A stretch of DNA of 64,000 nucleotides from assembly GCF_021130785.1 (NCBI RefSeq), contig NC_060214.1, forward strand, positions 107,978,001 through 108,042,000, in the 5' to 3' direction. Below, piece by piece: positions 46,181 through 57,312 of this stretch (position 1 is the first letter of the stretch; each line of letters begins with the position of its first letter). The translations under genes were made by a program, and so were the position numbers. This DNA is from Homalodisca vitripennis. Its lineage: Eukaryota > Arthropoda > Insecta > Hemiptera > Cicadellidae. The notes beneath the pieces are model-generated. The model was not told where the DNA came from. It saw only the letters and a list, made by a program, of their open reading frames with translations, and ran no database searches.

Positions 46181-46902
46181 TGAAAAGGGTTGATTCAATG
46201 TGAATGGTGAGTTTCGCTCTATTATTCAATTTAGGGTCAAAACGTCAAAGGGCAGTTCATCCGTTGAAATTTCCGTCCTTCCTCTTGTGCCATAAATCTT
46301 GATAGAAAATTCCTAGAGGTTTCAACCTTGGTATATAGTTTCCTCTTAATCCAAGAAAGCAGGGGCGCGGTATCTGGGTTTTGGTGTGGGAGGGGGGTTA
46401 GTCCGAGGGGTCACCTCTGAGTTTACTGGAAAATGGCCGGGGGGGGGAGGTACATTTAAGTCAGTTAAGCGTGAAATAAAATTACTTGATTCCTTACTTC
46501 TTCACAGGATTGTGAATAAAAGCTAAATAGCTGTTGGTGGTCAAGAAAATATAATATAGTTTGGGTAGTTAAATCGTATATTATAATGTTTATATTACAT
46601 TATATAGAATTAAAATACAACCAAAAAGTCACAAACTGTTGTTACTTCCTTCTTTTTGTGAAGTATATTCTTTGACTTAGTTCGTTTCAGCAAAATTTAT
46701 TACTCTATGGCGAATGGCGGGCGAATGTGCGCCCCGCTCGTGTATTTGACATTGGCGTAATACAAAGTGACACCTAACCTACAAACATAACCTACATTGT
46801 TACTATTCGCTAATCGCTATTGTCAGTTGTTTTTTTTTACTTCAGTCGAATAAGTGATGTGTTACACTTTTTTACAAATTATGAAGAGGCAAAATATTAA
46901 TT

Positions 46903-48141
46903 TGGATAGTTAAATTGTATTGTATAATGTTTATATTTCATTACATCAAATGTAATTTTGTTACCGCCTTGCTTTCTTGAAGTATATTCTTTGACGTTAT
47001 TACTTTCAGATTTATTACTGTATGGCGAATCCGCTACCCGCGTTTGTATTTGGCATTGCCGCGATATAAAGTGACATCTAACCTACAAACATAACCTAGA
47101 TTGTTACTATTTGCTAATCGTTATTGTCAATTATTCTTTACTTTAGTCGGATAAGTGATGTGTTACACGATTTTACAAATTATGAAGAGGCAAAATACTA
47201 AAAATTATTGTATTAACAAAAATAAGAGTGACACGCCAGTAAGTCAAAGTGCGTGCTGTGCAAAGTCTAATGATATTGTGTAAAGTAGTAATGACTTTAT
47301 GCCTAAAGACCCCGTTCCAGCAAAGACATCAACGATTGAAAGAATATACAGTTATGAACCATTTCAGTCTTTAGACTTCAAATACCCGATAAAGATTGTA
47401 CGTTGAGGAAATCGATCATTTAAACAAGTCCAGTACAAGTAGTGGTTGGTATTATCCTGGAATATGGAATATAAAACAGTTAAATGTTGTTTACCTAAAT
47501 GTTTTGTCCAAATGTCAAATAGACGAAACAATTATTTTTACTGGATTGTAAAACTGGAAAAAGTTTCTGAGAAGTTTTCTTCTCATGAAAGCAGTAAATT
47601 CCATAAAGCTTCTGTTACAGCTATGATGGCTTGTAGCCAAACTCCTATTTTGGCTCAGTTCTTCATCCGAGTAAATGCTCAAATGGTAAAAATATCCCTA
47701 AACTGAAGGAATGTCCTTTAAAAAGATCGTAACTTTCTCAGGAGAACTACTGTGAAATACTGGAGATCCTAGCTTTTGGGGTGATACGAAAACCAAGAAG
47801 TGATATACAACATTATTTTCCTTAATATCGGATGAGACAAAAACGTTTTAACAAAAAAAACAGGTGTCCTTAAGCCTTGTACCTGTTAATCATGATTTTG
47901 ATGGTTATGACGATTTTATCGGCCTATATGAAACAAATTTAACATGAACAACTCTGACCAAAATAACACAAAATGTTCTGTCAAGATTTAAATTTGGCTT
48001 CAAGAACTGTCAAAAACATTAAAAAAATTCGGCCAAAAGAAATAACTTTATGCATCATTATATACTAAATGAGAATGACAATGCTGCTCTGACAAAAACT
48101 CTAAACTAAAACCTTTACGCCCCACAAGATGGATTAAAATT
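46903..48141 (+). repeat. Diverged relative of the 5.2-kb unit
   Basis: It restarts at the equivalent of 36,195 and runs in parallel with 36,195-37,500 at clearly lower identity. The junction at 46,902/46,903 is where near-identical unit sequence (AAATATTAATTT) switches to this older version. Confidence 0.8.
47440..48141 (+). pseudogene. ZMYM1-like hAT transposase, diverged N-terminal copy
   Basis: Part of the diverged relative of the 5.2-kb unit (46,903-48,141). The zinc-finger part is more open here: the 86-codon frame 47,446-47,706 includes WIVKLEKVSEKFSSHESSKF and HKASVTAMMACSQTPILAQF. Downstream are GYDDFIGLYETNLT-like and LKPLRPT-RWIKILT remnants in other frames, then the sequence is cut at 48,149 by the small hAT element. 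It shares the loss of the CYDGA region with the two younger copies, so the break is ancestral. Confidence 0.75.
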
Positions 48142-48446
48142 CTTACAAGGAGAGGCGGATTTGAAGATTTTCCGCCCCTGGGCTACCCATAATTTGCCGC
48201 CCCCCCCCCAACCATTTAGGCTTACCTTGGTACCGCGGTGGGTCGACGCGACATCGGCGCAGCGAGGCGGCCACGCTAAGCTTGTAATAAAACTCAAATA
48301 AAATAGGTTGCATTGTCAACATTAAAGTTACGCTTCTTATAGTTTATATTTATGTTATGGAATAATTTATTTTTTACTGTTTAACAAAAATTTGCCGCCC
48401 CGTGAATTCTGCCGCCCTGGGTTATAGCCCATTCAGCCCATATGTA

Positions 48447-49803
48447 CAGTCATGTGCAAATAAATCTGAACAAAACCAATTTCAGTTAAAAACAAACATT
48501 TATTAGGCTAATTACATAAGTTTTCACATTATACATACATTTAATACTTAATGTGGCCTCCTTTTGCTTGTATTAACATTTCAAGTCTTTTTGGAATTGA
48601 ATCGACCAGTTTCTTGAACATTTCTTGAATTTCAAGGTCACGAAACCAAACCTGAATCAGGGCTGAAATAATCTGTTCTTTAGTTGTGCAATCCTTTTTT
48701 CTTACCTTTTCTTACAAATGGACCAGAGATTTTCTATTGGATTGACATCAGGCAAGTGTCCAGCCCATTCCAAGCACAAAATACCCTGTTCATCCATGAA
48801 TTGTTTAACTGCCTTGGATGCGTGACAGGGTGCAAGATCTTGTTGAAACACAGGATATTTTACGTGATAGTCAGCTTCTAGTTTTTTATGTTCAGGAATC
48901 AATCTGCTTTGTAGAATAGGGATGTATTTCTCACTGTTCATCATTCCAGATATTGGTACCAAAGGCCCTAAGCCGAAAAACGAAAAACAACCCCACCAAT
49001 TTTTTAACTGGGTGTTTTACTGTTTGTTGCAAATGTTTCGGTGACACAGGTTCATTATCTGACCTTCATACATGGGAAAACTTCTTACCTTGGACTTCAA
49101 AATGACTCGCGTCAGAAAATAAAACCTTTCTCCAATTCTCAACTTTCCAAAATTTGTACTTTTTGGCAAAAACCAACCGTTTTTTCATCATAGCGGCTGT
49201 TAACAGTTGTTTTTCCTTGGCCTTCTGGCTTTTCTGTTAACGGCCAAAAGACGTCTTCTGACTGTTGAGTCATAAATATGAACCCAAGCATCTTCTAAGT
49301 CTTTATTAAGATCAAAACTGTTTTTTTTTCAGGGTGAAGTTTACTATTTATTTCAAAATTGCATCATCTTTGGTTGTAGTTTTTCTTTTTCTTCCAAAAA
49401 AACCCTTTTCTTTTAGGAGATATTGATCCGGTTACGTTTTTTAACATAATAATATTATTTACAGAGCCCAAACTAACACCACATTGTTCAGCAATCTGTC
49501 TTTAAGTCAAAGAAGTGTGTTCATGCAGAGTTACAATCTTGCTTCTTTTCCTAGGAGTTAGATCCATAATAAACTAATATCGAAAATAACCCAAGAACTC
49601 ACCAAAATAATCGGAAGGTTAAAAAATGACGATACAAAGACAGTAATATCACTTAACCATGTGCAAACATAACCTCAAAAGGTGTTGTAGTGATGTAGAA
49701 ACAATGAATCACACGTACAAAATAAATAACAACACATCTGCAGGTTGGCCAACGCCGAAAATCCAACTTTACCTCTCTGTTCAGATTCATTTGCACATGA
49801 CTG
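48447..49803 (-). mobile_element. Tc1-type transposon, 1.36 kb
   Basis: Terminal inverted repeats begin CAGTCATGTGCAAATAAATC at 48,447 and, inverted, end GATTCATTTGCACATGACTG at 49,803. TA flanks each end (48,445-48,446 and 49,804-49,805), as expected for Tc1/mariner insertion. It carries a broken minus-strand transposase and sits in the right end of a small hAT element. Confidence 0.92.
48541..49567 (-). pseudogene. Tc1-type DD34E transposase, broken
   Basis: The start (minus strand, 49,567) reads MDLTPRKRSKIVTLHEHTSL then a TAA stop, followed by RQIAEQCGVSLGSVNNII, the helix-turn-helix part. GSISPKRKGFFG and a second DNA-binding segment follow, then frameshifts. The longest open part (48,962-48,702) has FQQDLAPCHASKAVKQFMDE and LPDVNPIENLW. 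The Asp and Glu are 34 residues apart, as in Tc1 DD34E enzymes, although LPD replaces the usual SPD. The C-terminus KRLEMLIQAKGGHIKY lies in another frame and ends at 48,541. Not functional as read. Confidence 0.88.
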
Positions 49804-50194
49804 TAAATCCAGCCCTGCTTAATGTAAATATTGAGTTTAGTTCCATTTAACATTCCACTTAGTGCAGCGTCTGTTAAATTACGTATCACAAATTTAAATC
49901 ACGGAGTTTAAGTCTGTTTGAAGAGATCCAAAAGGCCGCAAAAGAGTCAGAGTGAATATAAGTACATAATAGTGATTTTACGTAAGCGAGGTTAACTTCT
50001 TGCTACAGTTTGATGAGGTACTGTATACCTCCCCCCTTACCATAGTCATTAATGCTTTTGTATTATTAAAAGAATAAGATTGAAATAATGTGAGATAAAA
50101 ATAAGTAAAGCCAAATTTATATATTTTTTTACGGGCAAAGAAACTCGAACCAATTTCTAACCATTAAAAATTTAAAATTGAATTAGAAAAAGTA

Positions 50195-50610
50195 AGCAAA
50201 AGTCAACTTCACCCGAATTCCCCTCCGAGTACGCACCCGATAGGCAACCCAGGATCCATCAACCGTCGAAGTGTACTAGATGTGGCAAACAGTCGACTAT
50301 AAGTATCGTCTGTTACAATACAACATGACAGCGGGAACTGCTCTATTGTAGCTGTTGTGCTGACTGTACTGTGTTTGGTTAGTGTGTAAAAATGTTATTT
50401 TCAGTGTTAGAAGTGGATTTCTCTCTATTTTAAATGATTACTAGTAAGAAATATTTGCAAAAATTTGGTTTCTTCCCTTGCAGTATGCGAGTCCAGAACT
50501 GCTTTATCGACACTTCAGTTGAAGCAAAACCCAACAGATAGCGCAACAGAGCTGAAACTTCTTTGTCGGTACAAGTAACTTTCAATCGGAAATGTCTTCT
50601 TTAGTAACAC
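50195..50610 (+). repeat. 413-bp module, copy 5
   Basis: Close to copy 1 (both lie in the segmental duplication), with a few substitutions such as GAGTACGCACCCGATAGG for GAGTTCGCACCCGTTAGG. Confidence 0.85.
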
Positions 50611-52320
50611 ATCTTCTGAAATAGTTCTCAATTGCTTTTTAATCCGTTAAATTTACATGAATGGAGAAAATCTTCAAGTTTTTCCATATTTATAAGTTAA
50701 TTTATCTTTGATTAATTGATTGTTTAATTATATTTATTAATTAATTACTCCAACTACCAACATACCAATACGAGAAATGTTTTAGCTTTTAAGCCTCATA
50801 AATATGTTGTAGCTTGGAAAAAACTACTATATGCAATTTTAATGTTTTTTGTTTCAAAATTTCGGGGCAGGGCTTAAGCCTTAGACCTCCTCCACCCATG
50901 ATACTACTCATGTTATACAATAATAACAATAAAAACTTCTACGTGTTATTGTACCTTACGATAGCGAAGGTGTTAGAGAAACGTTTTTGACATGCAAAGT
51001 TAATATACTATAGTATTACAAAAATATTTACTATAGTTTTCTATGTACGATGTGCGTTAAAGACACATCAATAAATCTTTCTCTGCTACGGAAAAATAAA
51101 ACAATTTGAAAAATATATCTCACTGATTGAAAGTTATAAGATATGAAATATAGGTTAAGAATACATTAGCGGCCGACGAGCTGTGGCTATAAAGGAACCT
51201 TAGTATTAAATATAGTCTTTAAGTAATAACTCAATTTTGTAAATATAATATAAATTTTTGAGGCCTAAAATTTCGACAATAAGAGGCTGTGGTAGACACT
51301 TGGTTTATTTTATCTATAGCAGAGTTTAGTATTCTTTCATTGTGTATAATCTAGCACGAATACCAGGATTCGTTTGATATTGGGTATTTTCCTTGGAACT
51401 AATCCCTAAAATCACTCATAAAACATAGTTTCGTTAAAAGATACCGGACAAATCCTTCTAGAACAGTGTTGTTGAGAATTGTTTACACTATGGCTTTGCA
51501 ACTCTTGGCTCTAAACTTTTACAGCATCGATCCTAGGTTCACGTCGTAAAATACGTATGCAAATTTTGGGTAGCTCCGCCCAATTATGTGAGGTACAGGA
51601 TTCGATTAGCTGTTTCCATATTAAAGCTTTATTTGCATCATTTGGTATTATTTAATCGAAATTGGCTCTTACATTGGAATCAACCATCTGAATAACTAGA
51701 TCCAGTTTAGTTTAGATTGCTTAAAATACAAAGCTTCTAGCATAATAGTTGCTGGAAATTGTTTTATCCGAATATTCTACCTCAAAGTATCCAAAATGGT
51801 AGGATAATGAAACAATCTTTATTTACAAGAGGAACATTTCCTTCAAATTTAGCATTTCTTCAGGTTATTTATTTATTTTGTACAATAGCTACAGGAATGT
51901 TATTCAATAACAGCTATATCGACAATTAAAGTTAATAATACAAATTAACAATATAATATATAAGTAAATGAAAAGGCTTACTTTAATTACAAAATCACTC
52001 ACTATTATGCTGAGTAGAAATTAACTGTTTCTGTTATAGGACGAAAAAATACAAATACAGTACAATGCATAGTAGTATTATAACGACAAAAATCGGTTAC
52101 TATTTTAAGTTTACAAAACCATATCTAGCTTATTTACGAATTAATAAAATTATTATGAAATATATCCAATTCACTTTTATACATGTTTAACAACCTAATT
52201 CCTTAAAAAAAAGAAAACCTATGAAACTGAACTAAATGGGAACGTGGTGCAAACCCAAGGAGGGTATCAGATTACTTCTTGGAACATGCAGAAAACACTT
52301 TTTTATATTTGGATATGTGA

Positions 52321-54867
52321 ATATGTACGTATATATTTCCTATGCATCTCTACACCTTGATGTGCGTGTTTTGCTGATGTATCTGCATGAATTAATTATT
52401 CACATGTAACCAGAGTGTGTAAGTACGTATATATTTCCTATGCATCTCTACACCTTGATGTGCGTGTTTTGCTGATGTATCTGCATGAATTAATTATTCA
52501 CATGTAACCAGAGTGTGTAAGTACGTATATATTTCCTATGCATCTCTACACCTTGATGTGCGTGTTTTGCTGATGTATCTGCATGAATTAATTACTCACA
52601 TGTAACCACAGTGTGTAAGTACGTATATATTTCCTATGCATCTCTACACCTTGATGTGCGTGTTTTGCTGATGTATCTGCATGAATTAATTATTCACATG
52701 TAACCAGAGTGTGTAAGTACGTATATATTTCCTATGCATCTCTACACCTTGATGTGCGTGTTTTGCTGATGTATCTGCATGAATTAATTATGCACATGTA
52801 ACCAGAGTGTGTAAGTACGTATATATTTCCTATGTATCTCTACACCTTGATGTGCGTGTTTTGCTGATGTATCTGCATGAATTAATTATGCACATGTAAC
52901 CAGAGTGTGTAAGTACGTATATATTTCCTATGCATCTCTACACCTTGATGTGCGTGTTTTGCTGATGTATCTGCATGAATTAATTATTCACATGTAACCA
53001 GAGTGTGTAAGTACGTATATATTTCCTATGCATCTCTACACCTTGATGTGCGTGTTTTGCTGATGTATCTGCATGAATTAATTATGCACATGTAACCAGA
53101 GTGTGTAAGTACGTATATATTTCCTATGCATCTCTACACCTTGATGTGCGTGTTTTGCTGAAGTATCTGCATGAATTAATTATGCACATGTAACCAGAGT
53201 GTGTAAGTACGTATATATTTCCTATGTATCTCTACACCTTGATGTGCGTGTTTTGCTGAAGTATCTGCATGAATTAATTATGCACATGTAACCAGAGTGT
53301 GTAAGTACGTATATATTTCCTATGTATCTCTACACCTTGATGTGCGTGTTTTGCTGAAGTATCTGCATGAATTAATTATGCACATGTAACCAGAGTGTGT
53401 AAGTACGTATATATTTCCTATGTATCTCTACACCTTGATGTGCGTGTTTTGCTGAAGTATCTGCATGAATTAATTATGCACATGTAACCAGAGTGTGTAA
53501 GTACGTATATATTTTCTATGTATCTCTACACCTTGATGTGCGTGTTTTGCTGAAGTATCTGCATGAATTAATTATGCACATGTAACCAGAGTGTGTAAGT
53601 ACGTATATATTTCCTATGTATCTCTACACCTTGATGTGCGTGTTTTGCTGAAGTATCTGCATGAATTAATTATTGCACATGTAACCAGAGTGTGTAAGTA
53701 CGTATATATTTCCTATGTATCTCTACACCTTGATGTGCGTGTTTTGCTGAAGTATCTGCATGAATTAATTATGCACATGTAACCAGAGTGTGTAAGTACG
53801 TATATATTTCCTATGTATCTCTACACCTTGATGTGCGTGTTTTGCTGAAGTATCTGCATGAATTAATTATGCACATGTAACCAGAGTGTGTAAGTACGTA
53901 TATATGTATATCTCTACTCCTCTGATGTGCTGTGTGCTGCTGAAGTATCTGCATGAATTAATTATGCACATGTAACCAGAGTGTGTAAGTACGTATATAT
54001 TTCCTATGTATCTCTACACCTTGATGTGCGTGTTTTGCTGAAGTATCTGCATGAATTAATTATGCACATGTAACCAGAGTGTGTAAGTACGTATATATTT
54101 CCTATGTATCTCTACACCTTGATGTGCGTGTTTTGCTGAAGTATCTGCATGAATTAATTATGCACATGTAACCAGAGTGTGTAAGTACGTATATATTTCC
54201 TATGTATCTCTACACCTTGATGTGCGTGTTTTGCTGAAGTATCTGCATGAATTAATTATGCACATGTAACCAGAGTGTGTAAGTACGTATATATTTCCTA
54301 TGTATCTCTACACCTTGATGTGCGTGTTTTGCTGAAGTATCTGCATGAATTAATTATGCACATGTAACCAGAGTGTGTAAGTACGTATATATTTCCTATG
54401 TATCTCTACACCTTGATGTGCGTGTTTTGCTGAAGTATCTGCATGAATTAATTATGCACATGTAACCAGAGTGTGTAAGTACGTATATATTTCCTATGTA
54501 TCTCTACACCTTGATGTGCGTGTTTTGCTGAAGTATCTGCATGAATTAATTATGCACATGTAACCAGAGTGTGTAAGTACGTATATATTTCCTATGTATC
54601 TCTACACCTTGATGTGCGTGTTTTGCTGAAGTATCTGCATGAATTAATTATGCACATGTAACCAGAGTGTGTAAGTACGTATATATTTCCTATGTATCTC
54701 TACACCTTGATGTGCGTGTTTTGCTGAAGTATCTGCATGAATTAATTATGCACATGTAACCAGAGTGTGTAAGTACGTATATATTTCCTATGTATCTCTA
54801 CACCTTGATGTGCGTGTTTTGCTGAAGTATCTGCATGAATTAATTATGCACGTGTAACCAGAGTGTG
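52321..54867 (+). repeat. 98-bp minisatellite, about 26 units
   Basis: GTAAGTACGTATATATTTCC recurs every 98 bp. Early units (to about 53,150) mostly carry CCTATGCATCTC and GCTGATGTATC. Later units carry CCTATGTATCTC and GCTGAAGTATC and are almost identical to each other. One unit (53,890-53,990) is scrambled and one (near 53,672) has a single extra T. The 98-bp period keeps shifting the frame; the only longer frame (53,591-53,782) exists because of that extra base. There are no spacers between units, so it is not a CRISPR-like array. Confidence 0.96.
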
Positions 54868-54995
54868 TAATCCTGTAGAGTGTGAATGATGCATTTGTGT
54901 GTACATATTGCATGTTAAGCCGTGATTGCAAATCCTTTTCATTATTAAAAAGGCGATAAGAACATCAAACATTTATTTTGTCATAACTTTGTAAA

Positions 54996-55130
54996 AACAA
55001 ACTTTATGAAATGTACCCTAATGATAATACTGGCTTAGAAATGAGTGCCATCACTTTAAAATGTATGTGGGAGAGGATTTTAAAGGAATATTTGACTTAT
55101 ATGATTACATTACAAAAACATTATCTGAAA
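54996..55130 (+). pseudogene. hAT transposase C-terminal scrap (unit 1)
   Basis: Encodes KLYEMYPNDNTGLEMSAITL and about 20 further residues, matching the end of the frame at 57,052-57,312. It starts abruptly at the duplication boundary. Confidence 0.55.
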
Positions 55131-55139
55131 ACGACATTT

Positions 55140-56403
55140 TCCAATCTTGAAGTGTAGGCCTACATCGGGATTCTTCTTACATCACCTGTTATCAACTGTA
55201 CCGATAAAAGAGGGTTTTCTGTTTTGACCCATGTCAAGAATCAAGAATGCGAAGAGTCAGCTCTTTCACAAGTCAAACTAAATTCTCTAATGTTATTGTG
55301 TTGTGATTAAGACTTAACTCTCAGTACAGACTTTTCATATTAGAGATCATTAGGCTTAACGTGTAAATAAATAGTAGATATTTTGCAAGTAGAAACTCTC
55401 AGTGCAGACTATTCTGACATTATAAACACGTTTGAAAAGTTAAAAGCCAGAAAAAGAAAGCTTTGAATTAAATTTGTTCAATAAATTATTTAATATTAGA
55501 AATCATTAGCCTTGTGTAAAGTGTAAACAAATAGGTAGTAGAATTTGTGTAACAAATATATATCAGCCTTTTTTGTTATTTACTGTAGCAAATGTACAAA
55601 ATTAGTCAAGCACATGTAAAAAGCATCTTTTCCGTTATCCGTATAGCCTACCATTTTTAATTCTATAGACACTACCTAATTTAACCTTGATTGATATCTA
55701 TAACTAAGTCAGGTCAGGTTGGATTGGATTATTCCATTAGATTAGATCAAACTGCGGTGTATGTAATCTAGAGTGGATTAAAATCTAAAAGCTTATCATG
55801 ATAAATGAAAAACTCAAAATTATCGAGTGACAGAGTGGGAAATGGAGGAGCGCAAGTTAACAATTTTGCCCAGGGTACCAATAACTTGTAAAAGACATGG
55901 GATCATTGAAACTGTACCTTTCCTAATGTCAGGAATTCCATAAATTTATAAATGCTGGTGAAAGGAGTTGATCAATTTAATCATTAATCGTTGGTTTGGG
56001 TAATTACAATCAATTACGGTTCTCTTTTGTAATAATTAATCCATGAGGTTTTAGTAACACAGCTATTTTTTTTTTGAATACTTTATATGATTCAATAATT
56101 AAAATGAAATTGTCTTTTTAAATATGTATCTATTAAATAATTGTTTATGTGTGTTCAGATTGATATTAATAGTGAATATGCTTCATGAGACAGACTATTA
56201 ATAATTCCATAATTTAACTAGTATACCGGTTAGTATATGGTGTTTATGCGATTTATGACATATTTGATTTAGATTAATTAAAAATAAACGATTGACGACA
56301 TACCGTATACGAAATAAAATGTAATTATATTGTTTCAAAAAAGGGGAGAATGAATAAATGTTACAACTCTATTTTGTAACAATTAAAAATTTAAATTAGC
56401 GAT
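55140..56403. other. Non-coding remainder of the 2.2-kb unit
   Basis: AT-rich sequence repeated at 57,320-58,477 and 63,507-63,713. No gene or structured element seen. It contains the uninterrupted target TATTAATAATTCCATAATTT (56,196) that the LINE hit in the other copy. Confidence 0.6.
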
Positions 56404-56814
56404 AGCAAAAAGTCAACTTCACCCGAATTTCCCTCTGAGCTCGCACCCATCAGGCAACCCAGGATCCATCAACCGTCGAAGTGTACTAAATACGGCAAGC
56501 AGTCGACTATAAGTATCGTCTGTTACAATACAACATGACAGCGGGAACTGCTCTATTGTAGCTGTTGTGCTGACTGTACTGTGTTATGAAATCACCTACA
56601 AATGTTATTTTTATGTTAGAACTTACATTTGCTATCGTATTGGTGTTTAAATAATACAAGATGCTTGTAAAAATTTGGTTTCTTGTCTATCATACAATGA
56701 GTTAAGTACCTGTATTATCGACATATTAGTAAAGGCCGAATCCAACAGATAGCGCAGAGCGGAAACTTCCTTATCGGCACATCTCTATTACTACATTTGT
56801 CACAACAAACTCGG
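56404..56814 (+). repeat. 413-bp module, copy 6
   Basis: Begins AGCAAAAAGTCAACTTCACC and carries the CCATCAGGCAACCCAGGATC variant, with CAACAGATAGCGCA conserved. It lies in the first 2.2-kb tandem unit, about 230 bp upstream of the hAT C-terminal remnant. Confidence 0.85.
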
Positions 56815-57051
56815 TCTAGGTTCGAGTGTACTGTTTTTACGAAAACAATATGAAATTGTATTTTTTTAACACTACTAAAGTTGTGTGAAGTATTGGCACC
56901 TCAAACGCCAAATCGAATGTCAAGTTTGTTAAAGGTGTATAGTTAACTCTTGGTCTAAGGATGAAGTTTATCTCCTAACTCAAAAGTCAGAACATTGAAA
57001 ACCTTTGCAGATGAGTATTAATGGTTCTGAGCTCTCAAGTGCAAAACTCGA

Positions 57052-57312
57052 GTGTTTATAACGATCTTTGACTCATTAATATGTAAGTTTTCAAGGCGAA
57101 AATCAGCTTATGAACATGTAGCCAACAAATTCGAAATACTTTCCATTCTCTTACAAAGTGAAACGCAGAAGAAGCACATATCACAGCCTTCAAACAAACT
57201 TTATGAAATGTACCCTAATGACAATAGTGGCTTAGAAATGAGTGCCATCACTTTACAATGTATGTGGGAGAGGATTTTAAAAGAATATTTGACTTATATG
57301 ATTACATTATAA
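57052..57312 (+). pseudogene. hAT (ZMYM1-like) transposase C-terminal piece
   Basis: An 86-codon frame (opening at a TTA-type codon, so not a true start) with RRKSAYEHVANKFEILSILL and KLYEMYPNDNSGLEMSAITL. The order (R-F region, F--L helix, L---YP-D, then L-) fits the segment of ZMYM1-like hAT transposases just before the C-terminal dimerisation domain, which is not seen here. It complements the N-terminal pieces in the 5.2-kb units. Recognition is by pattern, not by search. Confidence 0.55.

Larger units (their letters stand above)
41511..46704 (+). repeat. Recent 5.18-kb tandem duplication, copy 2
   Basis: Twin of 36,338-41,510. A third start of the unit (46,705-46,902, 198 bp) follows before the sequence switches to a diverged relative at 46,903. 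The T run is 48 here against 36 in copy 1, and the AT run near 43,700 is longer than that near 38,530. Confidence 0.93.
48150..49818. mobile_element. Small non-autonomous hAT element, interrupted by Tc1
   Basis: The right end, read inward on the minus strand and ignoring the Tc1 insert, is CAGGGCTGGATTTACATATG followed by GGCTGAATGGGCTATAACCC, the terminal pattern I associate with ZMYM1-like hAT elements. The left end has GGCGGATTTGAAGATTTTCC and GCCCCTGGGCTACCC, then AATTTGCCGCCCC. Without Tc1 the element is about 310 bp and has no coding capacity. The left junction cuts the diverged hAT pseudogene at CTTACAAG; the right flank reads CTTAATGT, so an exact 8-bp duplication is not visible. Confidence 0.6.
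49819..54993 (+). repeat. Segmental duplication, copy 2 (long minisatellite version)
   Basis: Collinear with 26,951-30,690. The left edge coincides with the right end of the small hAT element (49,818). The right edge is at TTTTGTCATAACTTTGTAAA, after which the 2.2-kb tandem unit begins. It contains module copy 5 and the 26-unit minisatellite. Confidence 0.85.
54996..57192 (+). repeat. 2.2-kb tandem unit, copy 1
   Basis: It starts at CAAACTTTATGAAATGTACC and is repeated from 57,193. The two copies are collinear with moderate divergence and small indels (for example 45 bp present only in copy 2 near 57,957-58,004). Contains an hAT C-terminal scrap, module copy 6 and a longer hAT C-terminal piece. 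Confidence 0.85.

Noticed and set aside
53591..53782. 62-residue repetitive protein frame in the minisatellite
   Set aside because: It exists only because one unit has an extra base; the other units shift frame and hit stops.
52321..54867. Regular 98-bp repeats as a CRISPR-like array
   Set aside because: Units abut without variable spacers and the surroundings are eukaryotic; it is a minisatellite.
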